Positions 43,255-51,811 of a stretch of 64,000 bases of DNA are shown piece by piece. The DNA lies in the NCBI RefSeq assembly GCF_023276375.1, contig NZ_JALLPK010000001.1:620001-684000 (forward strand). The letters run 5' to 3'. The stretch is from Halocatena marina. Lineage in GTDB: Archaea > Halobacteriota > Halobacteria > Halobacteriales > Haloarculaceae. Position 1 is the stretch's first letter. Each line of letters begins with the position of its first letter. The position numbers and the translations under genes are program-made. The notes beneath the pieces were generated by a model that saw nothing but the letters and a program-made list of their open reading frames with translations, made no database searches and was not told the DNA's origin.

Positions 43255-43770
43255 GTGACCGAGTACGACGCTATCGTCTACGATCTCGACGGGACCCTCG
43301 TCCATCTCGACGTGGATTGGGATGAAGTCGCACAGGACGGTGCAACTTTCCTTGAGTCAAAGGGTGTCGATGCTGACGGTGTGGATCTCTGGGCCATGCT
43401 TGAGATGGCAGCAGAGATCGGTGAGCGTGACGCTATCGAAGGAATCATCAGCGAGTATGAATGTCGCGGTGCCGAGCAGTCGACCCGTCTCCCGACTGCG
43501 GATGATCTCCCACAGATGGTTCCCGTCGCAGTGTGTTCGCTCAACTGCGAACAGGCCTGTCGGCTTGCGCTCGAACAACACGACATCGCGGAGTACGTCG
43601 AGGTCGTCATTGGACGGGACACGGTTCCCACGGAAAAGCCGGACCCCGAACCGCTCCTCACGGCCGTTCAGAGACTCGGTGTTGATCCTGACCGATCGCT
43701 CTTCATCGGTGACTCAGAACGGGACGAGTTGACCGCACAACGAGCCGGAACGGCATATCGATACGTCTGA
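43255..43770 (+). CDS. HAD-superfamily hydrolase
   Basis: 171 residues with GTG start. Motif I is IVYDLDGTLVH (Asp nucleophile and acid-base Asp), motif II falls in PVAVCSLNCEQ, motif III/IV in TEKPDPEPLLTAVQRLGVDPDRSLFIGDSERDELTAQRAGT (Lys and Asp pair). Phosphoglycolate phosphatase-like; no large cap domain is visible between motifs I and II (about 85 residues of mostly helical cap). Substrate unknown. Its promoter has a TATA box at 43225. Confidence 0.92.
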   Translation: MTEYDAIVYDLDGTLVHLDVDWDEVAQDGATFLESKGVDADGVDLWAMLEMAAEIGERDAIEGIISEYECRGAEQSTRLPTADDLPQMVPVAVCSLNCEQACRLALEQHDIAEYVEVVIGRDTVPTEKPDPEPLLTAVQRLGVDPDRSLFIGDSERDELTAQRAGTAYRYV

Positions 43771-44106
43771 CGGACTCTCCCTGACCCCTACTTTTCGGTG
43801 CGTTGGCTCTCTTATAGCGGTCATCAGCACTGTAGTACTCTGATAGGGAACGAACAGTACGCGTATCCATGTACACAGGCCGTATCGGATCGATCAATCA
43901 TTGCAGGCAGGGCACGACGCAACGCACAGCAAATCAGTGTGCGAAACCGTCTCCCACCGTACTCGTTCAGAAGTCGCCGACTGTCTAAACGGGAGGACAT
44001 GAGTACGAATATCCACCAATAGAACCTAACAGTATCGTATAATGGATCCAATTGGCCTCTGTTCGGGAGAGACAGTCACTGTATATCCAATTTCGAGAAC
44101 ATCAGA
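43771..44106. other. Intergenic region without recognised features
   Basis: 336 bases between the HAD gene and the convergent small membrane protein gene. Open frames exist on both strands but none reads as protein. No dyad longer than six bases, tRNA or repeat was seen. Confidence 0.5.
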
Positions 44107-44343
44107 CTACACCTGGGTGCGGCGGGCGTAGAGAAAGACAGAGACAGCAGTGATGATCCAAACAACAGCCCCAACGCGAATAGCAAAGAGTACTCGTTCC
44201 ATCCACGTTTCGAGCGCTGGAACCCCAAACGAGAGCACGGCGACTACGGGTGCGCCAACAACGATCGTGAGGACGAAGGTGACCTGCATCACCCAGCCGT
44301 AATCAACGTCCTCAGGAGACGTGGTCTCGATGTGCTCTGGCAC
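44107..44343 (-). CDS. Small two-span membrane protein, DUF5822-like
   Basis: 78 residues: EHIETTSPEDVDYGWVMQVTFVLTIVVGAPVVAVLSFGVP then ERVLFAIRVGAVVWIITAVSVFLYARRTQV. The two long hydrophobic segments and the DYGWVMQ start are typical of a haloarchaeal family I know as DUF5822; function unknown. It is divergent from the DUF2270 gene with about 140 bases in between. Confidence 0.78.
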   Translation of the reverse strand: MPEHIETTSPEDVDYGWVMQVTFVLTIVVGAPVVAVLSFGVPALETWMERVLFAIRVGAVVWIITAVSVFLYARRTQV

Positions 44344-44484
44344 GCCTCCATCTTCGAGCGGGCGTGATTAAACCTACCCGTTTGGTCCGTCGCTTGTCGG
44401 CGAGAGTGAAAATATCAGTACACCTGTATATTCAGAGAGTGACACTCCATAACATGGTAAACTGAGCACCACGAAGGACACAGT

Positions 44485-45195
44485 ATGACTGCCGACGAAA
44501 ATCACGACTTCGATCCGGAAGCTCCTGAAGAGCGGGAAATCGGCAGGGAGATGGTCGATAAAAGCGTTGGTCTCGGTTCAGTCGTTGCCCACTTCTATCG
44601 AGGAGAGATGAGTCGTGTCACGGCGTGGCGCCAACGGCTCGATGAAACGATCAACTGGGCAGTAACGGTTCTTTCAGCGATACTCGTCTACGCGTTCTCT
44701 ACAGAAGGGAGACACGAAATTCTCCTCGCTGGGATAGTCGTTGTCACAATTTTCTTGGGACTCGAAGCGCGTCGCTACCAGGACTACGATGTCTTTCGGG
44801 CCCGAGCGCGTCTGCTACAAGAGAATCTGTTTGCAAACGCACTCGATCCGTCCCAAGGCGTTGAGCATCGTGATTGGCGTCGTCAACTCAGCGAAGATTA
44901 TCGTAATCCGACGACCAAAGTACCACTCCTCGAAGCAATCGCACGACGCTTACGGCGAGTGTATCTCCCGTTTCTCACACTGTTAGTTTTAGCTTGGTTG
45001 TTCAAAATCACGGCTTTTTCCTCACAGTCGTGGACCGAAGGAGCCGCAGTCGGGAAGATACCGGGAACAGTCGTCATCGGCATTGTCTTTGGCTACTACA
45101 TCGTAGCCATCGCAGTTGCGTTCTGGCCACGAGAACGCAAGGCGAAGGGTGAATTCAGCAAACAAGAGTACGGCGAATGGAAAGACGAAAACTAA
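44485..45195 (+). CDS. DUF2270 family membrane protein
   Basis: 236 residues. A hydrophilic N-terminus (residues 1-50) with VGSVVAHFYRGEMSRVTAWRQRLDETINWAV, two close membrane spans (VTVLSAILVYAFS and ILLAGIVVVTIFLGLEARRYQDYDVFRARARLLQENLFA), a soluble loop and two more spans (YLPFLTLLVLAWLFKITAF, VVIGIVFGYYIVAIAVAFW). This matches DUF2270, a haloarchaeal membrane family of unknown role. Its last codons lie 78 bases before panB. Confidence 0.88.
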   Translation: MTADENHDFDPEAPEEREIGREMVDKSVGLGSVVAHFYRGEMSRVTAWRQRLDETINWAVTVLSAILVYAFSTEGRHEILLAGIVVVTIFLGLEARRYQDYDVFRARARLLQENLFANALDPSQGVEHRDWRRQLSEDYRNPTTKVPLLEAIARRLRRVYLPFLTLLVLAWLFKITAFSSQSWTEGAAVGKIPGTVVIGIVFGYYIVAIAVAFWPRERKAKGEFSKQEYGEWKDEN

Positions 45196-45242
45196 CAATT
45201 TCAATACAACTCACTTGCTCACCGAGCAGTTCGGATCGAACG

Positions 45243-45250
45243 CGTTTACC
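45243..45250 (+). promoter_or_regulatory. TATA-like box of panB
   Basis: CGTTTACC lies about 28 bases before the panB ATG. Confidence 0.4.
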
Positions 45251-45273
45251 CGACGGAAAATCCACTATCGTTC

Positions 45274-46086
45274 ATGCCGTCTGTGACAGAGATTCGTTCG
45301 AAGGCTGGTTCCGAGCCGATAACGATGCTCACAGCATACGATGCGCCGACCGCTCGTCTTGTTGATGACGCCGGAATGGATATTATTCTCGTCGGTGACA
45401 GTATGGGAAACGCTGTCCTCGGCCACGAGTCAACGCTTCCAGTCACTGTCGAAGAGACTGAAAGCCATACGGCTGCAGTTGCCCGTGCCGTCGAAGACGC
45501 GCTCGTTGTTGCCGACATGCCGTTTCTCTCTTTCGGGAAAGATATGAGTGAAAGTATTCACAACTGCGGGCGGATGCTCAAAGAAGCCGACGCCGACGCT
45601 GTCAAACTCGAATCCGGGCCGCACACTATTGATCTCACGGAACGGCTCACTCAACTGGGGATTCCCGTCATGGCACACCTCGGACTCACACCACAGCGGG
45701 TGAACGAACTCGGCGGATACACTCGTCAGGGAACGACTGAGGATGCAGCCCAAGAAATCATCGATCTCGCACGTGCCCACGAGGAAGCCGGTGCGTTTTC
45801 GCTCATACTCGAACACGTCCCTGCAAACCTCGCGGCGCACGTCACCGACGAACTCGATATCCCGACAATCGGCATCGGAGCCGGCCCCGACTGTGATGGT
45901 CAGGTGCTTGTCTTCCACGACGCCGTCGGACTGAGTGACTGGACACCGCCGTTTGCAACGACGTTTGGCGACGTCAAGGGCGAAATCGAAAACGCACTCG
46001 ATAAGTACGTCGATGCAGTCGAGACAGGAACGTTCCCCGCCGAAGAACACAGCCATACCGAGGAAACACTAGACGAATTGTACTGA
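45274..46086 (+). CDS. panB: 3-methyl-2-oxobutanoate hydroxymethyltransferase
   Basis: PanB adds a hydroxymethyl group from methylene-tetrahydrofolate (or its archaeal analogue) to ketoisovalerate, giving ketopantoate for coenzyme A. The 270 residues are full length. Family motifs: ITMLTAYDAPTARLVDDAGMDIILVGDSMGNAVLG (metal Asp in VGDS), VVADMPFLSFG, AVKLESGP (active-site lysine-glutamate), MAHLGLTPQRVNELGGY, IPTIGIGAGPDCDGQVLVFHDAVGL. No other pantothenate gene is adjacent. Confidence 0.97.
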   Translation: MPSVTEIRSKAGSEPITMLTAYDAPTARLVDDAGMDIILVGDSMGNAVLGHESTLPVTVEETESHTAAVARAVEDALVVADMPFLSFGKDMSESIHNCGRMLKEADADAVKLESGPHTIDLTERLTQLGIPVMAHLGLTPQRVNELGGYTRQGTTEDAAQEIIDLARAHEEAGAFSLILEHVPANLAAHVTDELDIPTIGIGAGPDCDGQVLVFHDAVGLSDWTPPFATTFGDVKGEIENALDKYVDAVETGTFPAEEHSHTEETLDELY

Positions 46087-46176
46087 TCTCAGTGCAGAGA
46101 GCGATACGCTCGATAGCACGTACTCGTTAGTGTCTGCCCGTTCTCGATAGTCATCAAATTCTACAGCAGTCCCAGA

Positions 46177-46950
46177 CTACACTGACGTCAAAAAGGAATT
46201 GACCGAGTTATTCCACCGTTCGGGCTGTTCGAGCATTGAAAGATGTGCCGCATCAGCGACCGTCATCTGCTCGCACGTCGGTATCTCCTCTGCGAGATAT
46301 GAGTGAAAGGACGGGGGCGTGAGCTGGTCGTACTCGCCCGTGATTGCGAGACAGGGAACTTCGACAGTATCGAGCTGCTGGCGCACGTCGAACGCAGCAC
46401 AACTCATGAAATCACGATGGATTACCTCTCGTCCAGCCTCGTGCAGCGACGCTTTCGAGGCCTGACGATCGTCCTCACTTGCGTCGTGAAACAGCATATC
46501 TGCTCCGTGGAGGAACTCGGCGACACCTTCGAGATCATCCCTGAGCAGATCACGCAACTCGTCTGTCACGCCGAGTTTTGCGCCCGTTCCACAGAGAACC
46601 ATTGCCTCGGGCTCAATATCCCGCTCGATGAGGAGGTGAAGGACGACGGCCCCGCCAAGGGAATTACCAACCAGCACGCCCGCATCGACCTCGCGTGCGA
46701 CAGCGTATACGTCGTCTGCGTACGCATCGAGCGTCTCACGACCCGGATCGGTGTCGATGTCATCGCTCTCGCCGTGACCGCTCAAATCGAGTGCAACAGC
46801 AGGCCGAACGTTTTCACGGCGGCCGTACTGATGAACCCATACCTCGTGTGATCCACCACTCCCATGCACGTACACCACTGGTGGAGCATCGTTTCCAAAA
46901 TCGGTCCGACGATACGTCGTCTCACGACCGTCGTGACAGACGTTCTGCAT
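46177..46950 (-). CDS. Alpha/beta-fold hydrolase
   Basis: 257 residues. VVYVHGSGGSHEVW is the oxyanion-hole strand (His-Gly), VGNSLGGAVVLHL contains the nucleophile elbow G-N-S-L-G-G, the acid is probably in AITGEYDQLTPP, and the catalytic histidine in ADAAHLSMLEQP. Lid helices lie between (about 120-180). This is a serine hydrolase of the BioH/haloperoxidase class; substrate unknown. The start at MQNVCHDGRETTYRRTDFG fits both the fold and the TATA box at 46972-46980; an upstream continuation (from 47043) is not coding in character. Confidence 0.92.
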   Translation of the reverse strand: MQNVCHDGRETTYRRTDFGNDAPPVVYVHGSGGSHEVWVHQYGRRENVRPAVALDLSGHGESDDIDTDPGRETLDAYADDVYAVAREVDAGVLVGNSLGGAVVLHLLIERDIEPEAMVLCGTGAKLGVTDELRDLLRDDLEGVAEFLHGADMLFHDASEDDRQASKASLHEAGREVIHRDFMSCAAFDVRQQLDTVEVPCLAITGEYDQLTPPSFHSYLAEEIPTCEQMTVADAAHLSMLEQPERWNNSVNSFLTSV

Positions 46951-46971
46951 ACCAGAACTACGTCGACTGTC

Positions 46972-46980
46972 GTATAAATC
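46972..46980 (-). promoter_or_regulatory. TATA box of the alpha/beta hydrolase gene
   Basis: Minus-strand GATTTATAC is centred about 26 bases before the ATG at 46950. Confidence 0.55.
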
Positions 46981-47066
46981 TCCGTATTGTTCAGCCGTGT
47001 AAATCTGGAACCACAATTCGACCGATATTCCAAATATCAACACCGTCCTGCGATTTTAATAGAAAG

Positions 47067-47075
47067 GTTTATATA
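47067..47075 (+). promoter_or_regulatory. TATA box of the cdc48 operon
   Basis: GTTTATATA is centred 30 bases before the ATG at 47101, just ahead of an inverted repeat. Confidence 0.6.
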
Positions 47076-47084
47076 GAATAGTAA

Positions 47085-47099
47085 CTAACTTAGAGTTAG
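47085..47099 (+). promoter_or_regulatory. Inverted repeat at the start of the cdc48 operon
   Basis: CTAACT and AGTTAG are perfect complements around a three-base spacer, immediately before the first ATG (47101) and downstream of the TATA box. A bound protein there would block transcription initiation. It is too short to be a strong RNA hairpin. Confidence 0.45.
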
Positions 47100-47100
47100 C

Positions 47101-47334
47101 ATGAACGAGCAACAGCGGTTCACTGAACAGGGAGGGTTCATCACTCGGTACGACTACGATGATGAAACTGTGCTCGTAGCGGACATCGGTTTGAGTACTG
47201 AGGCGTCGATCGACGTTGTCGATGACACAGCCATAGTCGTCATCGGTGATGAGCAGTACGAGTTCGATGTGCCTGCGGGTGACGCGCAAGCGTTTATCAA
47301 AAACGGGATCGTCACTATCGAGGTAGAGCGATGA
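47101..47334 (+). CDS. Small beta-rich protein, translationally coupled to cdc48
   Basis: 77 acidic residues with a repeated strand pattern ([49 protein letters not shown]), similar in character to Hsp20/p23-type beta sandwiches, including a GIVTIEVER end that resembles the IxI motif region of small heat-shock proteins. The stop overlaps the cdc48 start by four bases (ATGA). In haloarchaea a protein of this kind often precedes cdc48. Co-translation suggests a role with the AAA unfoldase, for example as an adaptor or chaperone. The exact family name is uncertain. Confidence 0.78.
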   Translation: MNEQQRFTEQGGFITRYDYDDETVLVADIGLSTEASIDVVDDTAIVVIGDEQYEFDVPAGDAQAFIKNGIVTIEVER

Positions 47335-49592
47335 AACTCACCGTCAAACCCCTTAAACAGAAGGATGCTGGACGAGGACTCGCGGCGATCGACCGCACGG
47401 TGATGGCCGAGCTTGACCTCGAAAATGGCGATTATATCGTTATCAGCGCGAGCGACGGTCGTGCCGTCGCGCGCGTCTGGCCGGGCTACCCGGAAGACGA
47501 AGGGAATGAAATCATCCGAATCGATGGCCGACTCCGTCAAGAAGCTGATGTTGGTATCGACGACAGCGTAACTGTCGAGAAAGCGGATGTCAAACCCGCC
47601 AAGAGCGTCACGGTGGCACTCCCACAGACGCTCAGAATCCGTGGGAACGTCGGCTCACTCATTCGTGATCAGCTCAGTGGGCAAGCTGTCACGAAGGGCC
47701 AGACAGTTCCGATTTCGTTCGGACTCGGTCCGTTGTCTAGCATGTCTGGTCAGCGAATACCGTTGAAGATCGCAAGCACGTCTCCGAGCGGAACGGTCGT
47801 GATCACTGATTCGACGGAGATGCAGGTGAGTGAGAAGCCTGCCGAACAGATCGTCTCTGGTGGTTCGAGCGACCGGGAAACACCCAATGTCGCCTACGAG
47901 GATATAGGCGGTCTCGACGAGGAACTCGAACAGGTCCGGGAGATGATCGAACTCCCGATGCGTCATCCGGAGCTGTTCCGACAACTCGGCATCGAGCCGC
48001 CCAAAGGTGTGCTCTTGCACGGTCCGCCCGGGACCGGGAAGACGCTCATGGCCAAGGCGGTGGCCAACGAAATTGATGCGTACTTCACCAACATTTCCGG
48101 ACCGGAGATCATGTCGAAGTTCTACGGGGAAAGCGAAGAACAGCTTCGGGAGATCTTCGAGGATGCATCGGAGAACGCCCCGGCTATTGTCTTCATTGAC
48201 GAGCTCGACGCCATCGCGCCAAAGCGTGGCGAGACAACGGGCGATGTCGAACGGCGGGTCGTCGCCCAACTCCTCTCGTTAATGGACGGACTCGAAGAGC
48301 GCGGACAAGTGACTGTCATCGGTGCAACGAACCGCGTCGATGCGCTTGATCCCGCACTCCGTCGCGGTGGTCGCTTCGATCGAGAGATTGAGGTCGGTGT
48401 CCCCGACCGAGAGGGCCGCATGGAAATTCTGCAGGTCCACACCCGCGGAATGCCGCTCACTGACGACATTGACCTCGAAACGTACGCAGAAAACACGCAT
48501 GGATTCGTGGGTGCCGACCTCGAATCGTTGGCGAAAGAGTCAGCGATGACTGCACTGCGGCGTATCCGTCCTGATCTCGATCTCGAAAGCGAAGAGATCG
48601 ACAGTGAAATACTCGAATCCCTTCGCGTAACCGACGCCGACTTCCGAGACGCGCTCAAGGGTATCGAACCTTCGGCGCTCCGGGAAGTCTTTGTCGAAGT
48701 ACCGGATGTCACGTGGGAGGACGTAGGCGGACTCGGAGAGACCAAAGACCGACTCCGGGAGACGATCCAGTGGCCAATCGACTTCCCAGAAGTCTTCACG
48801 GCAATGGATATGTCGCCCGCAAAGGGAGTTCTCCTGTATGGACCGCCGGGAACAGGAAAGACGCTGCTCGCAAAGGCTATCGCCAGCGAAGCAAACAGCA
48901 ATTTCATCTCGATCAAGGGTCCCGAGTTGCTGAACAAATACGTTGGTGAGTCCGAGAAAGGCGTCCGCGACGTCTTCTCGAAAGCCCGCGAGAACGCTCC
49001 CACCGTGGTCTTCTTCGACGAGATCGACTCAATCGCGGGCGAACGGGGCCAGCGCATGGGTGATTCCGGTGTCGGTGAGCGCGTCGTTTCACAGCTACTC
49101 ACCGAACTCGACGGTGTCGAGGATCTCGATGATGTGGTTATCATCGCCGCGACCAACCGGCCGGATCTCATCGACAACGCACTGCTCAGACCGGGGCGTC
49201 TCGACCGACACGTCCACGTTCCCGTCCCCGATGAGGAGGCTCGCCGGGCGATCTTCGACGTCCACACGAAGAACAAACCCCTCGCTGACAACGTCGACCT
49301 CGATCGACTCGCACAGCAGAGTGAGGGCTACGTCGGAGCCGACATCGAGGCAGTCACACGCGAAGCCTCAATGATCGCCACCCGAGAGTTCATCGACAGC
49401 GTCGATCCCGAGGATATCGACGGCTCGGTTGACAACGTTCGTGTCACAATGGATCACTTCGAACAGGCGCTCGATGAAGTCAGGCCGAGCGTCACAGAAG
49501 AAATCCGCGAGCGCTACGACAATATCGAAGAACAGTTCGGACGTGGCGGCGAACCGGGCAATCAAGAGCAAGTCAGCAGGACGTTCCAGTAA
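47331..49592 (+). CDS. CDC48/VAT-type AAA+ unfoldase
   Basis: 753 residues. An N-terminal double-psi barrel substrate domain (about 1-190) is followed by two AAA+ modules. Walker A motifs GPPGTGKT lie near residues 229 and 503; Walker B motifs [11 protein letters not shown] and [11 protein letters not shown]; arginine-finger regions [16 protein letters not shown] and [15 protein letters not shown]. This is the archaeal VAT/p97 protein that unfolds proteins, often for the proteasome. The C-terminal 30 residues are acidic. It forms an operon with the overlapping small upstream gene. A T-rich stretch follows the stop. Confidence 0.96.
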   Translation: MKLTVKPLKQKDAGRGLAAIDRTVMAELDLENGDYIVISASDGRAVARVWPGYPEDEGNEIIRIDGRLRQEADVGIDDSVTVEKADVKPAKSVTVALPQTLRIRGNVGSLIRDQLSGQAVTKGQTVPISFGLGPLSSMSGQRIPLKIASTSPSGTVVITDSTEMQVSEKPAEQIVSGGSSDRETPNVAYEDIGGLDEELEQVREMIELPMRHPELFRQLGIEPPKGVLLHGPPGTGKTLMAKAVANEIDAYFTNISGPEIMSKFYGESEEQLREIFEDASENAPAIVFIDELDAIAPKRGETTGDVERRVVAQLLSLMDGLEERGQVTVIGATNRVDALDPALRRGGRFDREIEVGVPDREGRMEILQVHTRGMPLTDDIDLETYAENTHGFVGADLESLAKESAMTALRRIRPDLDLESEEIDSEILESLRVTDADFRDALKGIEPSALREVFVEVPDVTWEDVGGLGETKDRLRETIQWPIDFPEVFTAMDMSPAKGVLLYGPPGTGKTLLAKAIASEANSNFISIKGPELLNKYVGESEKGVRDVFSKARENAPTVVFFDEIDSIAGERGQRMGDSGVGERVVSQLLTELDGVEDLDDVVIIAATNRPDLIDNALLRPGRLDRHVHVPVPDEEARRAIFDVHTKNKPLADNVDLDRLAQQSEGYVGADIEAVTREASMIATREFIDSVDPEDIDGSVDNVRVTMDHFEQALDEVRPSVTEEIRERYDNIEEQFGRGGEPGNQEQVSRTFQ

Positions 49593-49620
49593 TCGCCTTT
49601 TGCTCTTTTGCTCTTTTGTA
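49593..49620 (+). terminator. T-rich transcription terminator after cdc48
   Basis: Three TTTT runs within 25 bases (CCTTTTGCTCTTTTGCTCTTTTG), formed by a repeated GCTCTTTT, start one base after the stop. Archaeal RNA polymerase stops at such oligo-T tracts without a hairpin. Confidence 0.5.
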
Positions 49621-49753
49621 GCTCTCTCGGCTCGAACGTCACGCTTCAGTGATTCACATTCTGTGAATGCGTACTGAATGATCGTTACTGTTTGTTTACT
49701 ACGCTGTGATGATATGGCCAACTGTAACTGATGTGGGGTGTTATGCGTCGTAG

Positions 49754-50197
49754 ATGACGGTCGAAGTGGTAGACGAGTTCGATTCGGAACACGTTTCTGA
49801 ACTGGTGCAGCTGTACGACCAGTACCACTGGTGGGACGATCGTACGTCTGATACTATTCGACGGATGATCGAGCACACGGACGTACTTGTTGGACTTCGT
49901 GATACCAGATCAAAAGAGCTCGTCGCTGCTGGGCGCGTGCTCACGGATTTCGTCTACTACGCTAAGATCTACGATGTAATTGTGACTGAAACACACCGTG
50001 GCGACGGACTCGGGAAAAAGCTCGTCACAGCGATCGTGGGTCATCCAGTGCTCGATTCGGTGTCCGCTCTGACGCTCGATTGTCGTTCTGGATTGATTCC
50101 CTTCTACGAGAAGTGTGGCTTCACACAACACGAAAAGCGTATCAATTTCGAGGAAAGGACGGAGGAAATAGTACCAATGGTGTATCGAACCGAGTAA
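49754..50197 (+). CDS. GNAT family N-acetyltransferase
   Basis: 147 residues with the GNAT fold: LVGLRDTRSKELVAAGRVLTD (strand pair), KIYDVIVTETHRGDGLGKKLVTAIVGHP is motif A with the acetyl-CoA pyrophosphate loop (R-G-D-G-L-G-K), and SALTLDCRSGLIPFYEKCGF is motif B ending in the usual FYEKCGF. A small-molecule or protein acetyltransferase of unknown target. It ends exactly where the convergent eIF-2B-like gene ends, with no base between the two stop codons. Confidence 0.9.
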   Translation: MTVEVVDEFDSEHVSELVQLYDQYHWWDDRTSDTIRRMIEHTDVLVGLRDTRSKELVAAGRVLTDFVYYAKIYDVIVTETHRGDGLGKKLVTAIVGHPVLDSVSALTLDCRSGLIPFYEKCGFTQHEKRINFEERTEEIVPMVYRTE

Positions 50198-51031
50198 TCA
50201 GTCCGTAATAACCTTCTGAACGAGTTCTACTGGCGTCGCGTCGTAGGCCGGGTTCTCGATAGCGAATCCTTCTGCGGGTTCACGCATGACCTCACTCGCC
50301 GAACGGTACTCGTTTTCGAAGACGAAGCCGTCTTCGATGATCTTCGCTCCGGATCCAACGACCATTACGGACACGTCAAGCTGGGCTGCTGTCGCGGCGA
50401 TTGGAAAGGTTCCGATGCGATTGTACAATGTATCGCCAACGATGCAGTCCATCCCGAACACGACGCGATCGCACTCCGAAAGGACGTGTCCACTGGCACT
50501 GTCGGCGATGAGGTGTGGTTCGATGCGATCCATGGCGGCGAGCACACGGGCGGTTTTGCGTCCAAGATAGCGTGGGCGTGCTTCTGTAACATAAACTGTC
50601 ATATGGACGCCGTTGCTAGCTGCAAGCTCGATGGCTTCAAGCACGGTAGAGGAATAATCGTGCGTGAGGATTGTCATTCCGTTTTCGAGCCATTCAGCAC
50701 CATTCTCGGCCGCGTGTCGTTTCGCGGTTTCAACCTGCTCGATGACAGATTCAACTGTCTCCATCGTGAGCTGTTTCGCCTGCTCGACAGTTTCTGGGTC
50801 GGCTTCGGTGACTGTGTCGATGATGGTCCGTTGAGTGGTATAGAGCGTGGCGTGCGAGGAATTTGCGCGTCTGAGAGCGTTACTGTTACGTTCGAGATCC
50901 CGAATATACTCCTCAACCGTCGCGGCCTCACGCTCGGTGATCGTAGCGATCGCTCTGGCTGCTTTGATAGCAACGACCGACGAGCTATGGGTCTGCATTT
51001 CGCGGATCTCTTCAATGGTCTCATCTATCAT
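50198..51031 (-). CDS. eIF-2B-like protein (initiation factor 2B alpha/beta/delta family)
   Basis: 277 residues of the eIF-2B alpha/R15P isomerase fold: helical N-terminus (SSVVAIKAARAIATITEREAATVEEYIRDL), then a Rossmann part with ILTHDYSSTVLEAIELAA, VYVTEARPRYLGRKTARVLA, VVFGMDCIVGDTLYNRIGTFPIAATA. Ribose-1,5-bisphosphate isomerase needs a cysteine in the ILTHC segment and an aspartate in the G-x-D motif. Here the first position is Asp (ILTHD) while the second (FGMDC) is kept. So the protein is probably not that isomerase; it may be a regulatory relative. The start MIDETIEEIREM is chosen because upstream codons look non-coding. Confidence 0.8.
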   Translation of the reverse strand: MIDETIEEIREMQTHSSSVVAIKAARAIATITEREAATVEEYIRDLERNSNALRRANSSHATLYTTQRTIIDTVTEADPETVEQAKQLTMETVESVIEQVETAKRHAAENGAEWLENGMTILTHDYSSTVLEAIELAASNGVHMTVYVTEARPRYLGRKTARVLAAMDRIEPHLIADSASGHVLSECDRVVFGMDCIVGDTLYNRIGTFPIAATAAQLDVSVMVVGSGAKIIEDGFVFENEYRSASEVMREPAEGFAIENPAYDATPVELVQKVITD

Positions 51032-51120
51032 ACTTATTACGACACTCGTTCCCGGCAAAGAACTTCTGGCCACGAGGGTCCTACCTAACTCACAAACGAC
51101 TCCCGGACAAGCCCGGTGAA

Positions 51121-51128
51121 GTTATATC
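51121..51128 (+). promoter_or_regulatory. TATA box of the second GNAT gene
   Basis: GTTATATC is centred about 27 bases before the GTG start at 51151. Confidence 0.55.
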
Positions 51129-51150
51129 GGTTCCGGCGCTAGCGGGTGCA

Positions 51151-51633
51151 GTGAGTGTTAACGTTGACAGTCGTACCGTCCGCCCCGGTCACGACACCTA
51201 CGTGACTGAAGCGTGGGAGCTCAAAGAGCGCATCCGCCGAGAAGAAGGCGTCCTCCAACAACGAAAGGGATTTTTCACCGACGCGTACCGTCGGTCGACG
51301 ATCTACTGTTTCATCGCTGAAGGAAGTTCAGAGACGCTCATCGGATTTGCTGCTACTCGCCGCGACGGCTACATCCTCTTTCTTGCCGTCTCCCCCGACT
51401 TCCGTGGCGACGGCTTTGGCAAACGACTCGTTGCGACGGTCGCAGAGAACTACAGCGGCGTCACTTGTCATGCTCGAACGACGAATGAGAGCGCACTCGC
51501 GTTCTACAAACACCTCGGATTCGAGATCGATCGACGGGTGAGTAGTTACTACGAAGACGGTGGCGACGCCTACTACCTCCGGCTCGGTGATAACGGAATC
51601 ACGAGTAAAATTTCGCGGTTTATGGGATTCTGA
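51151..51633 (+). CDS. GNAT family N-acetyltransferase, RimI-like
   Basis: 160 residues with GTG start. TLIGFAATRRDGYILFLAVSPDFRGDGFGKRLVATVAEN holds motif A (R-G-D-G-F-G-K) and VTCHARTTNESALAFYKHLGF motif B, the N-E-x-A-x2-F-Y-x2-L-G-F pattern seen in RimI-type enzymes that acetylate protein N-termini. A basic N-terminal region precedes (AWELKERIRREEG). It lies upstream of priS with about 180 bases between. Confidence 0.9.
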   Translation: MSVNVDSRTVRPGHDTYVTEAWELKERIRREEGVLQQRKGFFTDAYRRSTIYCFIAEGSSETLIGFAATRRDGYILFLAVSPDFRGDGFGKRLVATVAENYSGVTCHARTTNESALAFYKHLGFEIDRRVSSYYEDGGDAYYLRLGDNGITSKISRFMGF

Positions 51634-51811
51634 GCTTCAGGTCCATCTACAGCTTGATCGGCTTCTCCGTGTGAGCTGCTCTTCTGTGCGATGCTCTACT
51701 GATAAGAAGGGAGTCGGTTGGTGATGTCTCCGCGTTGCTTTGACTACAGGTCTGTTGATGTGTGCCAGAATGCGTGGGATTCTTGACGGCGAACGTCGAA
51801 CGTCAGGCAGC

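Noticed and set aside
48122-49291. 389-codon open frame antisense to cdc48
   Set aside because: It mirrors the two AAA modules, is serine- and arginine-rich, and has no domain of its own.
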